Below are positions 15,748 through 25,117 of a DNA stretch of 33,520 nucleotides, piece by piece (within the stretch, counting starts at the first letter, position 1; every line of letters begins with the position of its first letter). The notes under the pieces were generated by a model. It was not told where the DNA came from, searched no databases, and saw only the letters and a list, made by a program, of their open reading frames with translations. The translations under genes were made by a program, and so were the position numbers. The stretch is from NCBI GenBank assembly GCA_947507965.1, contig CANNQU010000037.1:1-33520 (forward strand), written 5' to 3'. The DNA comes from Bacteroidota bacterium (GTDB lineage: Bacteria; Bacteroidota; Bacteroidia; UKL13-3).

Positions 15748-18477
15748 CTATGGCCGGGCCTGCCTGAAACCTCGTTCCATCACTTTTACCCCATCACTCA
15801 CTTTTTCTATTTTTATGGCACAAGCCTTATATTCGGGGGTTTCGGTAACATTATCATATGCATCGTTGGTTAACACATTGGCATGTGCTTCTCTGAAATG
15901 GAAGGCACACCATACCACCCCTTCTGGCGAACGTTCGGTGACCCATGCCTTTACAGTAATGGTACCTCTTCGACTGGTAGCTTTCACCATGTCGCCAGTT
16001 TTTACATTCATCATTTTGGCATCTGCCGGACTAATCTCTAACAGCTCTTCAGGAAAAATATTTTCTAAGCCCACCGAGTTTCTTGTTTGTGTTCCGGTAT
16101 GATAGTGCCATAACCTCCTACCGGTGGAAAGCACAAATGGATATTCTGCATCGGGCAGCTCTGCTTGTGGGCGATAATTGGTTTGTGAAAATAATCCTTT
16201 TCCGCGAGTGAACTTGCCATTCAAATGCAGCACCGGAGTGCCCGGATGTTGCACTGTTGGGCATGGCCACTGGAGCCCTAAATTTTGAATTCGTTCATAG
16301 GTAATGCCGCCCATGATAGTCCCGGTTTTACGCATATCTTCCCAAGTGGCGTTGGTGGAAGTGAATTTTAAATCCACTCCGAATCTTTTTCCTAACTCTT
16401 GCATAATCCACCAAGTAGGCCTTGCCTCTCCGGGAGCGGTTACTGCCTTTCGCAGAAACTGTACCCTTCGATCCAAATTTGAGTAGGTTCCTTCATCTTC
16501 ATTGAAGCATACATCAGGCAAAATCACATCGGCATATTCGGTGGTCATGTTGGGAAATATATCAACCACCACCAGAAAATCCAGGGCCTCTATTTCTTTG
16601 ATTGTTTTGGCCGTATTCGGCTCTGTTTGAACGGTATTGTCGCCTACACAAAAAAGTATTTTTGTTTCCCCGGTGGTGGCTTTGTGCAGCATCGTTGGTA
16701 GCTTATATCCTTCTTTTCGTGAAAGCCCGCTTACGCCCCAGTCTTTTTCCATTTTTTCAATGATTTTCTCATTGGTTACCGACTGATAATTATGAAATAC
16801 GTTGGGTAATGCGCCCATATCGCAGGCTCCTTGTACATTGTTTTGGCCACGCAAAGGGTTTACCCCACCGCCGCGTTTGCCAAGATGTCCAAGTATCATT
16901 TGCAAGTTGGCGATGGTTTTTACATTGTCGGTTCCACTCACGTGTTCTGTAATTCCAAGACAATAAATAACGCTTACCTTTTTTGCCTCCCCCAACATTT
17001 TTGCTACCAGTAGCATCGTTTCTACGGGCACTCCGCAAATGGCGGAGGCTTTCTCTACCGTAAAATCCTTCACCCAGGCTTTCATGTCTTCAGGGTTCTC
17101 GGTATTATTATTCATGAATGTTTCATCCTGCCACCCATTCTTTAAAATCTCATTCATGAGTCCGTTTAAAAAGGGCACATCCGTTCCTACCTTTAGCTGT
17201 ACATAAAGATCCGACCAGTGGGCGATATCCACTCGGCGAGGGTCGCATACAATGAGTTTTGATCCTTTTTGGGCTGCTTGCTTCACATAATAGGATACCA
17301 CTGGGTGTGCTTCGGTCATATTTGAGCCGATCACAAAAATTACATCCGTCTCCAAAATTTCATCAATAGAGTTGGTGGCGGCTCCACTGCCAAAGGCATG
17401 CGCAAGACCGGCTACGGTAGGCGCGTGGCAGGTTCTGGCGCAGTGGTCGATATTGTTTGTTTTTATTACTGCACGAGTAAATTTCTGAATGGCATAATTA
17501 TTTTCGTTGGTGATACGCCCTGAACCCAGCGCCGAAAAAACATCAGGGCCATGTTTATCAACAGTAGTTTTGATTCGATCGGCGATAAAATCGAGCGCCT
17601 CATCCCAGGTTACACGTTCATGCTTTCCATTTCTTCGAATGGTAGGGTATTGCAGTCGTTTCGGACTAGCATGAAATTCATAGCCATAGCGGCCTTTAAC
17701 ACAAAGCATGCCGTTGTTGGGCCAAACTTCTCGTCCGGTAACGCGCACCACAGCGTTCTTTTCTCGATCGACATGCAAGGTTAATTGACAACCTACACCA
17801 CAATAAGGGCAGGTGGTATCCACTTTGTCTAGTTCGGCATAACGACCCTTGCCACGCGATTTTTTATCGGTAAGAGCACCGGTAGGGCAGAGTTGTACGC
17901 ATTCGCCACATTGCACACAGCTCGACTCCCCCATCGGTATTTGGTCATCACACATGATCGTGGTTTGCAATCCCCGAAAACCAAAGCCTAACACTTCGTT
18001 TACTACGGTATGATTACAGGCGGTCACACATCGGCCACATTGGATACATTTGTCGTAGTCGATCACAATAAATTCAGAGCTCTCATCTTTGATGCCGGTA
18101 GGATGATCAGAAAAAGTCGTTTTCTCAATTCCGAGATGATAACATGCATCTTGTAATTCGCAGGTTCCGCTGCGTTCGCAAGCCAAGCAGTTATGATGGC
18201 CCGAAGAGAGCATCAAATCGACTACCATACGCTGTGCGTCCGTCACCTCTTTGCTTTCGCTTGAGATCGTCATTCCTTCTCTCACTTTCAAGTTGCAAGA
18301 AGTTTGAAAACCACGCATACCATCAACGGCCACAATACAAGCTCTGCACTTGGCGGCTTGTCCGGTTTTTGCATGATAGCACAAGGTAGGAATATAGATT
18401 CCGTTACGTTTGGCTACATCGAGCACGGTCTCGCCTTCCTGCGCTTCGTATAATCGATTATTTAATTTTATTTGCAT
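15748..18477 (-). CDS. fdhA: Formate dehydrogenase catalytic subunit, Cys type (module 2)
   Basis: 909 residues with the same plan as the copy at 10509-13238. 2Fe-2S C33/C44/C47/C61; His-Cys3 site in HHNCLACERSGTC; two 4Fe-4S sets C144-C154 and C187-C197; then CPYCGVGC (C223/C226/C230) with C259 and Lys261. ARTCHAPTVAG gives Cys350 and His351 at the active site. NPLRGQNNVQGACDMG carries the conserved Arg region. The last third, with TGRRLWHYHTGTQTRNS and TSRRGTI, is the molybdopterin dinucleotide-binding domain. It is the third gene of the nuoE-nuoF-fdhA set (29-nt gap from nuoF) and is the catalytic subunit for that trio. Start ATG at 18477 fits the ferredoxin-fold N-terminus. Confidence 0.92.
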   Translation of the reverse strand: MQIKLNNRLYEAQEGETVLDVAKRNGIYIPTLCYHAKTGQAAKCRACIVAVDGMRGFQTSCNLKVREGMTISSESKEVTDAQRMVVDLMLSSGHHNCLACERSGTCELQDACYHLGIEKTTFSDHPTGIKDESSEFIVIDYDKCIQCGRCVTACNHTVVNEVLGFGFRGLQTTIMCDDQIPMGESSCVQCGECVQLCPTGALTDKKSRGKGRYAELDKVDTTCPYCGVGCQLTLHVDREKNAVVRVTGREVWPNNGMLCVKGRYGYEFHASPKRLQYPTIRRNGKHERVTWDEALDFIADRIKTTVDKHGPDVFSALGSGRITNENNYAIQKFTRAVIKTNNIDHCARTCHAPTVAGLAHAFGSGAATNSIDEILETDVIFVIGSNMTEAHPVVSYYVKQAAQKGSKLIVCDPRRVDIAHWSDLYVQLKVGTDVPFLNGLMNEILKNGWQDETFMNNNTENPEDMKAWVKDFTVEKASAICGVPVETMLLVAKMLGEAKKVSVIYCLGITEHVSGTDNVKTIANLQMILGHLGKRGGGVNPLRGQNNVQGACDMGALPNVFHNYQSVTNEKIIEKMEKDWGVSGLSRKEGYKLPTMLHKATTGETKILFCVGDNTVQTEPNTAKTIKEIEALDFLVVVDIFPNMTTEYADVILPDVCFNEDEGTYSNLDRRVQFLRKAVTAPGEARPTWWIMQELGKRFGVDLKFTSTNATWEDMRKTGTIMGGITYERIQNLGLQWPCPTVQHPGTPVLHLNGKFTRGKGLFSQTNYRPQAELPDAEYPFVLSTGRRLWHYHTGTQTRNSVGLENIFPEELLEISPADAKMMNVKTGDMVKATSRRGTITVKAWVTERSPEGVVWCAFHFREAHANVLTNDAYDNVTETPEYKACAIKIEKVSDGVKVMERGFRQARP

Positions 18478-18506
18478 GATGCAAAAATTAAGAATTCAAG
18501 GAAAAA

Positions 18507-20369
18507 TTAATATTTAATAATAGCTTCGAATTTGCAGGTACTTAGGCATAATCCACATCGAATACAAACTTCGTCATCAATATTGTGAAGCTTTTTCTTT
18601 TCACCACGAATGGCTTCTACCGGGCACACTTTTTTACAAGCCTGACAACCGTTACAGAGGTCGAGAATTTCAAAGACGATGAGCTCCTTACAAACGGCTG
18701 TTCTGCATTTTTTATCAACAATATGCTCTATATATTCCTCTCTGAAATGACGTAAGGTGCTCAACACTGGATTGGGAGCCGTTTGTCCGAGGCCACATAA
18801 CGATGCATTCGTTACGGTGCTGGCAAGTTTCTCCAGTTCATCAATATCTTTCATCTCCCCATTTCCCGAGCATATTTTCTCGACAATTTGCTTCATCCGT
18901 GCTGTGCCTTCTCTGCATGGCACACATTTGCCGCACGATTCGTCTTGAACAAATTCAAGGAAGAAACGGGCCACATCCACCATACAGCTACTTTCATCCA
19001 TCACGATTAAACCACCACTACCCATGATGGCGCCTAATTTATTTAACGATTCATAATCCAAAGGAACATCAAGATGTTCTGCCGGAATACAACCACCCGA
19101 CGGGCCTCCGATTTGGGCTGCCTTGTATTTTTTGTTGCTCGAAATTCCACCACCGATATCGTAAACTAATTTTCGTAATGGGGTACCAACGGGCACCTCC
19201 ACGAGTCCTGAAATTTTTACTGTTCCAGCCAGAGCGAATATTTTGGTGCCTTTACTTTTCTCTGTTCCGGTTTCGGCAAACTGCGCTCCACCCAGGTTAA
19301 TTAAAAGTGGAATATTAGAGAATGTCTCCACGTTATTGAGTACCGTTGGCTTGTTCCATAGCCCTTTCTCGGCAGGAAATGGAGGACGAGGGCGTGGCTC
19401 TCCTCTATTGCCTTCAATAGAAGTAATGAGGGCTGTTTCTTCGCCACATACAAAAGCGCCAGAACCTTTTCTTATTTCAAGGTCAAAATTAAACCCTGTT
19501 CCCAAAATATTTTCACCGAGTAACCCGTAAGTACGGGCTTGGTCAATGGCTATCTGCAATCGCTCTACGGCTAGAGGATATTCGGCACGAACGTAAACAT
19601 AGCCTTGTGTGCTGCCTATGGCAAAAGCACCAATAGCCATGCCTTCAATAATACTATGCGGATCGCCTTCTAAGATACTACGATCCATAAAAGCTCCTGG
19701 GTCTCCTTCATCGGCATTGCAAAGGATATACTTTGTGCTGTCCTTACTTTTCCGTGCAAAATTCCATTTGGTGCCTGTAGGAAAGCCTGCACCACCTCGT
19801 CCACGCAAACCCGAAATGGTAACTTCCTCCACCACTTGTTCTGCGGTGCTCGTGGTTAAAACCTTACTTAGGGCTTGATAGCCATCACAGGCAATATAGT
19901 CAGCAATTTTCGTAGGATTAATTTTACCACAGTTTCTTAAAACTTGTTTATCCTGATTTTTAAAAAAGGGTAGTTCCGATTTTCTTGAAATTTTCTGATC
20001 GTCTACCGAATGAAGGAGGCTTTCAACGACGTTGCCACCAACTAAATGCTTCTCAACGATTTCTTTTACGTCTTGTACCCGTACTTTCTGATAAAAGGTA
20101 TCATCTTTTCCAATCACTACCACGGGTCCGAGCGCGCAAGGGCCAAGGCATCCCGTTTCCATGACCTCAACAGAATCCATCAACGCCGTTGATCTCAAAT
20201 GCAATAGGAAGGCATCTTTGACCTTCATCGAGCCAGAGGTAATACAACTGCCACCAGCGCAAATGAAAACCTTTTCGGAGGTGTATTCCTTGCTCTGTTG
20301 GAGCGTTTTTTGCAAGTTGTTTAATGCGGCGGCATCGGTAACCAATTGCATATATTTATTGGTGTCCAT
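18507..20369 (-). CDS. NuoF-like diaphorase subunit with N- and C-terminal Fe-S domains (module 2)
   Basis: 620 residues in three parts. N-terminal thioredoxin-like 2Fe-2S domain (C37/C42 in ICAGGSC; C74/C78 in GCLGPC). NuoF core: GLRGRGGAGFPTGTKWNFAR, NADEGDPGAFMDRS, GAFVCGEETALI, and 4Fe-4S ESCGKCVPCREGT with Cys in ASLCGLGQ. C-terminal two-cluster ferredoxin: C572/C575/C578/C582 and C602/C605/C608/C612. This three-part layout is that of the beta subunits of HydABC-type hydrogenases and HylCBA-type formate dehydrogenases, several of which are electron-bifurcating between NAD and ferredoxin. That role is inferred here, not shown. Its ATG overlaps the nuoE stop (TAATG), so it is translationally coupled. 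Confidence 0.9.
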   Translation of the reverse strand: MDTNKYMQLVTDAAALNNLQKTLQQSKEYTSEKVFICAGGSCITSGSMKVKDAFLLHLRSTALMDSVEVMETGCLGPCALGPVVVIGKDDTFYQKVRVQDVKEIVEKHLVGGNVVESLLHSVDDQKISRKSELPFFKNQDKQVLRNCGKINPTKIADYIACDGYQALSKVLTTSTAEQVVEEVTISGLRGRGGAGFPTGTKWNFARKSKDSTKYILCNADEGDPGAFMDRSILEGDPHSIIEGMAIGAFAIGSTQGYVYVRAEYPLAVERLQIAIDQARTYGLLGENILGTGFNFDLEIRKGSGAFVCGEETALITSIEGNRGEPRPRPPFPAEKGLWNKPTVLNNVETFSNIPLLINLGGAQFAETGTEKSKGTKIFALAGTVKISGLVEVPVGTPLRKLVYDIGGGISSNKKYKAAQIGGPSGGCIPAEHLDVPLDYESLNKLGAIMGSGGLIVMDESSCMVDVARFFLEFVQDESCGKCVPCREGTARMKQIVEKICSGNGEMKDIDELEKLASTVTNASLCGLGQTAPNPVLSTLRHFREEYIEHIVDKKCRTAVCKELIVFEILDLCNGCQACKKVCPVEAIRGEKKKLHNIDDEVCIRCGLCLSTCKFEAIIKY

Positions 20370-20911
20370 TAGCTAATTTCTTCTTGGTTAATTTCTTCCT
20401 TAGTACTTGCCTTTTGTTTTTTGTAGGTGTTTAATATTTTCTTGACGTCCGACGGTTTAACCCATTGGTGCACCTCTTCATTCACCATGATAATAGGAGC
20501 TAAGCCACAGGCTCCGAAACAACGACCTACATCCAACGTAAAAAGTTTATCGGCAGAGGTTTCTCCAATATCAATGCTTAGCTGCTGTTTGAGTGCTGTG
20601 AGTACCTCATTTGCACCTTGCACATAGCAGGCGGTTCCTAAACAAACGCGAATTAGGAATTGGCCTCGTGGCTTTAGTGAGAAGAAGGAGTAAAAAGTGA
20701 TGACTCCATAAACTTTTGATAGAGGCTCATTTAGCATCTCCGATATTTTAAGTATGGCTTCTTCGGGTATAAAGCCAAAAAGACTTTGGGTAGCCTGAAG
20801 AACAGGAATTAGCGCACCCGGTTTATCCTTAAACGAAATAATAATTTCTTCTAATCGCTCGAGTAAGCCTTCTTCGTCGCTGCCACAAGAGCATTTTTGA
20901 ATTTTTTCCAT
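20369..20911 (-). CDS. NuoE-like 24-kDa 2Fe-2S subunit (module 2)
   Basis: 180 residues. Helical N-terminal part (PGALIPVLQATQSLFGFIPE, SKVYGVITFYSFFSL) and thioredoxin-like 2Fe-2S domain with C90/C95 (VCLGTAC) and C131/C135 (RCFGAC). It hands electrons between FMN and the Fe-S chain of the NuoF-like partner. A Cys-rich N-terminus (KCSCGSDEEG) and a charged C-terminal tail (KQKASTKEEINQEEIS) extend beyond the usual core. It overlaps the nuoF start by one base and is preceded by 162 nt of spacer after fdhD. Confidence 0.9.
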   Translation of the reverse strand: MEKIQKCSCGSDEEGLLERLEEIIISFKDKPGALIPVLQATQSLFGFIPEEAILKISEMLNEPLSKVYGVITFYSFFSLKPRGQFLIRVCLGTACYVQGANEVLTALKQQLSIDIGETSADKLFTLDVGRCFGACGLAPIIMVNEEVHQWVKPSDVKKILNTYKKQKASTKEEINQEEIS

Positions 20912-21043
20912 TGGAGGTTTTTTTACGTGTTCTTTGTTTTTAATGACAATGAATTGTTTTCTTTCTTCTATAGGTATAAATTATTCTCAAATTCATAGTA
21001 AGAGTGCTTTTTATCTTTTTAATTTTGCCTTCAACACAAAAAA

Positions 21044-21051
21044 CAAATTTA
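21044..21051 (-). promoter_or_regulatory. Possible -7 element upstream of nuoE
   Basis: The minus strand reads TAAATTTG, matching TAnnTTTG, about 130 nt before the nuoE ATG and just after the fdhD stop. No TTG at proper spacing is visible, so the call is weak. It would allow transcription of the nuoE-nuoF-fdhA set apart from fhs-fdhD. Confidence 0.2.
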
Positions 21052-21073
21052 TTGATGCTTGAAAATAGGATTT

Positions 21074-21925
21074 CTAAGCTTGTTTTGGCGGTGATTGATT
21101 TTCTTTTACTCGTGTGTCGTCAACCATCAATTCCACCCGTTCCATGCCACTATATGCTGTAAATTTATCCCCCCTACAAAAAGCCAACAGCGTAATTCCT
21201 ACTTTCTCAGCTAAATCAACAGCCCACGACGATGGCGCTGAAACTGCGGCCAGGAAAGGTATTCCGGCAGCGAAACATTTATTTACAATTTCGTATGATA
21301 TTCTTCCACTGACAACCATACATTTTGCTTTTTGCAATTGTCGTTGTAATAACAAGCTACCAATAACCTTGTCAACCGCATTATGTCGTCCGATGTCTTC
21401 TTGTAACGTTAAGAGTTCGCTATCAAGCGTAAACGCTGCAGCAGCATGCGACCCTCCCGATTGCTTAAAGGTTTTTTGAGCAGCATTCATTTTTTCAAAC
21501 ATCCTTCCTATTCGTTCAGGATTTAGTTTTTCGGTATGAACTATTTTCTTTTCGTTCATGGGCGTGGTATCCAACTCCGATTTCCCACAAATTCCACAAG
21601 AGGAAACAGAAATAATGTTCCGGGCAATTTCAATGCCTTTCCCAATTTTTTCTTTAGGGATGCTTACATCAATACCGGTGATAAAACCATTTTCGTTTTT
21701 CTCAATTACACTAAGAATTGGATCAGTAAGGCTATCGGAGTAAACATTTTCGGAGAATAGTAGCCCACGCACCAGCTCGTTTTCCGAGCCGGGAGTGCGC
21801 ATGGTAATTGTAAATGGAACCTTGTTAATCGTTATTTTCAAGGGTTCTTCAACCACCAAAACATCTTCCACCGGAAAGATTTTTCCTTCACTATATTTTC
21901 GACCGATATAGGAGGTGGTGCTCAT
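21074..21925 (-). CDS. fdhD: Formate dehydrogenase accessory sulfurtransferase FdhD
   Basis: 283 residues. Family marks: RTPGSENELVRGLLFSEN, the redox pair C110/C113 in SSCGICGKSELD, GGSHAAAAF, EDIGRHNAVDKVIG, and SGRISYEIVNKCFAAGIPFL. FdhD passes sulfur from the IscS desulfurase to the Mo/W cofactor of formate dehydrogenase, which is needed for activity. The context agrees: two FdhA genes follow downstream. It begins 1 nt after the stop of fhs, so the two are coupled, and 162 nt precede nuoE. Confidence 0.95.
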   Translation of the reverse strand: MSTTSYIGRKYSEGKIFPVEDVLVVEEPLKITINKVPFTITMRTPGSENELVRGLLFSENVYSDSLTDPILSVIEKNENGFITGIDVSIPKEKIGKGIEIARNIISVSSCGICGKSELDTTPMNEKKIVHTEKLNPERIGRMFEKMNAAQKTFKQSGGSHAAAAFTLDSELLTLQEDIGRHNAVDKVIGSLLLQRQLQKAKCMVVSGRISYEIVNKCFAAGIPFLAAVSAPSSWAVDLAEKVGITLLAFCRGDKFTAYSGMERVELMVDDTRVKENQSPPKQA

Positions 21926-21926
21926 C

Positions 21927-23609
21927 TTAAGAAAGTCCGGTTATTTTTCCATTTGCATCAATGTCCATTCCTTCGGAGGCTGGCGTTGCTGGTAATCCAG
22001 GCATACGCATCATATCGCCTAGGATTGGAATTACAAATCCCGCACCTGCAGCAAATTCAAATTCACGCACAGTAACATTAAAGTTTCGCGGCCTTCCTAT
22101 TTTAGCTTCGTTATCCGATAACGATTTTTGCGTTTTTGCCATGCAAATCGGCAGTTTGTCGTATCCTAATGCTTTGATCGTTTTGAGGCCTGAGCGTGCT
22201 TTAGCAGAGTATTCAACACTGTCGGCACCATAAATTTCGGTGGCTATTATTTTAATTTTTTCTTCGATCGATAAATTCCAGTCATACAAAGGCTTAAAAT
22301 TATTTTCGCCGCTTTCAATAACTTTTACTACCGCTTTTGCCAAATCGGTAGTGCCTGCTCCGCCTTTTGCCCAACACTCGGAAAGCACAGCATCAACGCC
22401 ATGTTTAGCACATTCTGTTTTTATAAATTCCACTTCTTCGGCCGAGTCGCTTATAAAGCTGTTTATTGCAACCACCGGCTTTATTCCAAATTTTAGAATG
22501 TTTTCAATATGTTTTTCCAGGTTTTCAAAACCTTTTTGAACGCGCTCCAAACTTGGGGTATTGTATTCGTCTTTTTTCGCTCCACCGTGATGACGTAAGG
22601 CTCTAATGGTAGCCACTAAAACTACGGCATTGGGTTTTAAACCGGCATAACCACATTTAATATTCATGAATTTTTCGGCTCCTAAATCGGCACCAAAGCC
22701 GGCTTCCGTAACTACATAATCGGCTAACGAGAGCCCCATCTTCGTGGCAATAATAGTATTGGTACCTTGCGCAATATTGGCAAATGGTCCACCATGAATA
22801 ATGGCCGGATTGCCCTCCAGTGTTTGTACCAGATTGGGTTTTATTGCATCTTTTAATAAAATGGCCATGGCTCCTTGGGCATTGAGATCGCGAGCAAAAA
22901 CAGGTTTGCCTTCAAAAGTATAGCCAACAAAAATATTTCCGAGTTTAGTTTTTAAATCTTCGATATTTTTCGACATGCATAATATGGCCATCACCTCGGA
23001 TGCCGGTGTAATATTAAATCCATCCTGACGAGGGGTGCCGTTGGTGGTGCCGCCTAAGCCAATAATAATATTACGCAGGGAACGGTCGTTCATATCCATC
23101 ACACGTTTCCAAACCACCGTTCTGGAGTCGATATTTAAATTACGCGTCTTGTTTTGAATATTATTATCGATGAGAGCCGCCAATAGATTATTTGCTTTTT
23201 CGATGGCCGAAAAGTCGCCGGTGAAATGCAGATTAATATCCTCCATAGGAATCACCTGAGAGTATCCACCTCCGGCGGCCCCTCCTTTAATTCCGAATAC
23301 AGGCCCGAGTGAAGGCTCGCGTAGAACAACTACTGTTTTTTTACCGATCAGGTTTAAGCCTTCGGTTAAGCCAATGGAGGTTGTTGTTTTTCCTTCGCCG
23401 GCGGGAGTAGGACTTATGGCCGTAACTAATACCAGTTTATGGTTTTTTATTTTATCCTCATCAATAAGTGAGAGTGGAAGTTTGGCTTTATACTTTCCAT
23501 AATGTTCCAGATCATCAACAGCGATGCCTAATTTACTCGCTATCTCATTGATGTGGATGATTTTAGCACTTTGTGCAATCTCAAGGTCTGTTAAAAAGGT
23601 AGTTGACAT
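21927..23609 (-). CDS. fhs: Formate-tetrahydrofolate ligase
   Basis: 560 residues, full family length. P-loop [10 protein letters not shown] (about 67-75), [20 protein letters not shown] with [16 protein letters not shown]-like [39 protein letters not shown], and the C-terminal [15 protein letters not shown]. The enzyme makes 10-formyl-THF from formate, THF and ATP, or runs in reverse to yield ATP and formate. It is first in the island, coupled to fdhD, which ties folate one-carbon units to formate oxidation to CO2. A TAAATTTG element lies upstream at 23717-23710. Confidence 0.95.
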   Translation of the reverse strand: MSTTFLTDLEIAQSAKIIHINEIASKLGIAVDDLEHYGKYKAKLPLSLIDEDKIKNHKLVLVTAISPTPAGEGKTTTSIGLTEGLNLIGKKTVVVLREPSLGPVFGIKGGAAGGGYSQVIPMEDINLHFTGDFSAIEKANNLLAALIDNNIQNKTRNLNIDSRTVVWKRVMDMNDRSLRNIIIGLGGTTNGTPRQDGFNITPASEVMAILCMSKNIEDLKTKLGNIFVGYTFEGKPVFARDLNAQGAMAILLKDAIKPNLVQTLEGNPAIIHGGPFANIAQGTNTIIATKMGLSLADYVVTEAGFGADLGAEKFMNIKCGYAGLKPNAVVLVATIRALRHHGGAKKDEYNTPSLERVQKGFENLEKHIENILKFGIKPVVAINSFISDSAEEVEFIKTECAKHGVDAVLSECWAKGGAGTTDLAKAVVKVIESGENNFKPLYDWNLSIEEKIKIIATEIYGADSVEYSAKARSGLKTIKALGYDKLPICMAKTQKSLSDNEAKIGRPRNFNVTVREFEFAAGAGFVIPILGDMMRMPGLPATPASEGMDIDANGKITGLS

Positions 23610-23709
23610 AGTTGAATGTAACTTAGGATTGAGGCGTTATTTAAATTAGTTGAATTTTAAAATAGTAATGACATTCATTTCCTATGGGTTTGATTTTGAA
23701 TATCGTTTT

Positions 23710-23717
23710 CAAATTTA
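23710..23717 (-). promoter_or_regulatory. Possible -7 element for the fhs-fdhD operon
   Basis: The minus strand reads TAAATTTG, an exact match to TAnnTTTG, about 100 nt before the fhs ATG. No clear -33 TTG is present. The same octamer occurs upstream of nuoE, so the two could respond to the same sigma factor. Confidence 0.25.
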
Positions 23718-23785
23718 GAAATATATCTTGTATTAATAGTATGATTTGCATCATGAACTTTTTAAAAACAGAGAGAGGGTCGAAC

Positions 23786-24283
23786 TCATTGATAAGGCTG
23801 CGTCTGGCTTCCAACGACCTCTTCCAACAACTGCTGGTAGTCATATTGTAAATCTTCATGCATTTTAGATAATGCGGAATTTATTTTTTTTAGTTGTTGC
23901 TCATACATATTACCAAGGACGGTGCTTTTTGTAAGTGGAAGACCTGATGTTTTAAGTTTAAGGCAGAAATAAATTAATACTTCAACAGCGAACGTTGATG
24001 ACCCCGAGAATCGAATGTACTTCGTTGTTGTGCGTAATACCTTACGCAGGGTTTTCTTTGCCAAATAGACTTGAGAAGTGTTTAAGGCCGAGAATTGCTC
24101 ATCCATCAGCATTTTTATTTCTTCAATAAAAGTTGGTTCATCGTGGGCATCAAAAAGCAAATAGGTAAGCAGTTCTTTGTTCTCTTTTTTGTGCTTTGCT
24201 AAGCGCATACAAAGTTCTAATACCTGTTTTGTAGGGAGTTCTACTAATTCCTTTTTTAATTCACTCAGGGAGGTCGATTTCAT
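23786..24283 (-). CDS. Hypothetical protein, Bacteroidota-type, all-helical
   Basis: 165 residues, charged and helical throughout, without signal peptide or membrane segment. N-terminal SLSELKKELVELPTKQVLEL, then CMRLAKHKKENKELLTYLLF, YLAKKTLRKVLRTTTKYIRF and a C-terminal LHEDLQ-like helix. This layout resembles a conserved hypothetical family I recall from Bacteroidota genomes; no function is known. It lies alone between the terminator of the susCD operon (24354-24390) and fhs, on the same strand as both. Its ATG at 24283 is preceded by a weakly A-rich stretch. Confidence 0.7.
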   Translation of the reverse strand: MKSTSLSELKKELVELPTKQVLELCMRLAKHKKENKELLTYLLFDAHDEPTFIEEIKMLMDEQFSALNTSQVYLAKKTLRKVLRTTTKYIRFSGSSTFAVEVLIYFCLKLKTSGLPLTKSTVLGNMYEQQLKKINSALSKMHEDLQYDYQQLLEEVVGSQTQPYQ

Positions 24284-24353
24284 TGGGTATTCAAATTAGC
24301 ATAAAATAGTTCGGTTTTATGGCATAAGCGACCAAAGACGAAACGTGAGGGAT

Positions 24354-24390
24354 AAAAAAAACACCCCAACAATAAATGTTGAGGTGTTTT
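24354..24390 (-). terminator. Rho-independent terminator of the susCD operon
   Basis: A 14-bp stem (AAAACACCCCAACA at 24358-24371 with TGTTGAGGTGTTTT at 24377-24390, one mismatch) and a 5-nt loop. On the minus strand it is followed by a run of T (A-run 24354-24361 on plus). It lies 20 nt after the lipoprotein stop. The arms end in A and T runs on both sides, so it could also act on plus-strand transcripts. Confidence 0.85.
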
Positions 24391-24409
24391 TAAGGTGTTT
24401 ATACCATTA

Positions 24410-25090
24410 TTACTGATGGCTAAAGGTACGCAAAGCAGTACCAAAACTCGCGTTACGAACAATCCATTCGATGGTTGTATCGGTAGGCATTTTACGGAGT
24501 TTAGAACTTGAGCAATATAACTCACCTGCGATCCAAGGCTGAGCCGGAACCAATAAGGTAGAATCATCGATTTGCACAAAATAGGTATCAAAAAGGAAGG
24601 ACGGGTTGGCGGCAACAGGATTGGTTCCTGCAAGTGCTACTCCTCCTGCGTTATCGGTTTTGTAAATACCTCTGGTAACTAAACTCACATTCATCGGCCC
24701 ATTGGTACCCGTACGACGATACAAGCCACCAACATTTTCAGTAGCAAGTACATTCGTTACCGCCACAAAACGGGTGGTAATTGTTTCAAAGCCCTTATCG
24801 TTCTTTGCTTTGTAAACCACCGGATACAAACCGGGAGTGCTCGCATCAACACCACTGGCATCAAAGCTCACGGTGCCAACAATTTTATACTTCTTATCGG
24901 TTGCCGTAGCTCCTTGGTCGGTATAGGTTCCCCCAACGGCTATGGATACATATTGCGGTCCATTCAGCGTAATTATCGGGGCCGACACCTCGTCGGTTTC
25001 ACTGACTTTATCGGTCGTGATTTTCTTACACGCCGCTACAGAAATTAGAAGCAAGGCTACAATTCCTAAAATTAATTTATTATATTTCAT
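24410..25090 (-). CDS. Ig-like (DUF5012-type) lipoprotein
   Basis: 226 residues. Signal peptide with lipobox ISVAACKK (Cys about residue 21), then an Ig-like module: PIITLNGPQYVSIAVGGTYT, DQGATATDKKYKIVG, STPGLYPVVYKAKNDKGFET. This is the immunoglobulin-like domain (DUF5011/DUF5012 and BT_2262-like) found in outer-membrane lipoproteins that accompany SusD-type proteins. The second half has beta strands and TTIEWIVRNASFGTALRTF at the end. It lies 27 nt after susD and is the last gene before the terminator, so a surface partner of the SusCD complex is likely; its ligand is unknown. Confidence 0.8.
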   Translation of the reverse strand: MKYNKLILGIVALLLISVAACKKITTDKVSETDEVSAPIITLNGPQYVSIAVGGTYTDQGATATDKKYKIVGTVSFDASGVDASTPGLYPVVYKAKNDKGFETITTRFVAVTNVLATENVGGLYRRTGTNGPMNVSLVTRGIYKTDNAGGVALAGTNPVAANPSFLFDTYFVQIDDSTLLVPAQPWIAGELYCSSSKLRKMPTDTTIEWIVRNASFGTALRTFSHQ

Positions 25091-25117
25091 GATATTTTTT
25101 TAGTTTAAAAGGTTAAT

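Noticed and set aside
10509-18477. Selenocysteine in either FdhA
   Set aside because: Both active-site positions are encoded by Cys (ARVCH, ARTCH); no in-frame TGA occurs.
23641-23859. 72-codon minus-strand frame overlapping the end of the 165-residue hypothetical
   Set aside because: It overlaps a better-supported gene by 74 nt in another frame, has an AT-rich composition typical of spacer, and shows no recognisable motif. The rest covers the fhs promoter region.
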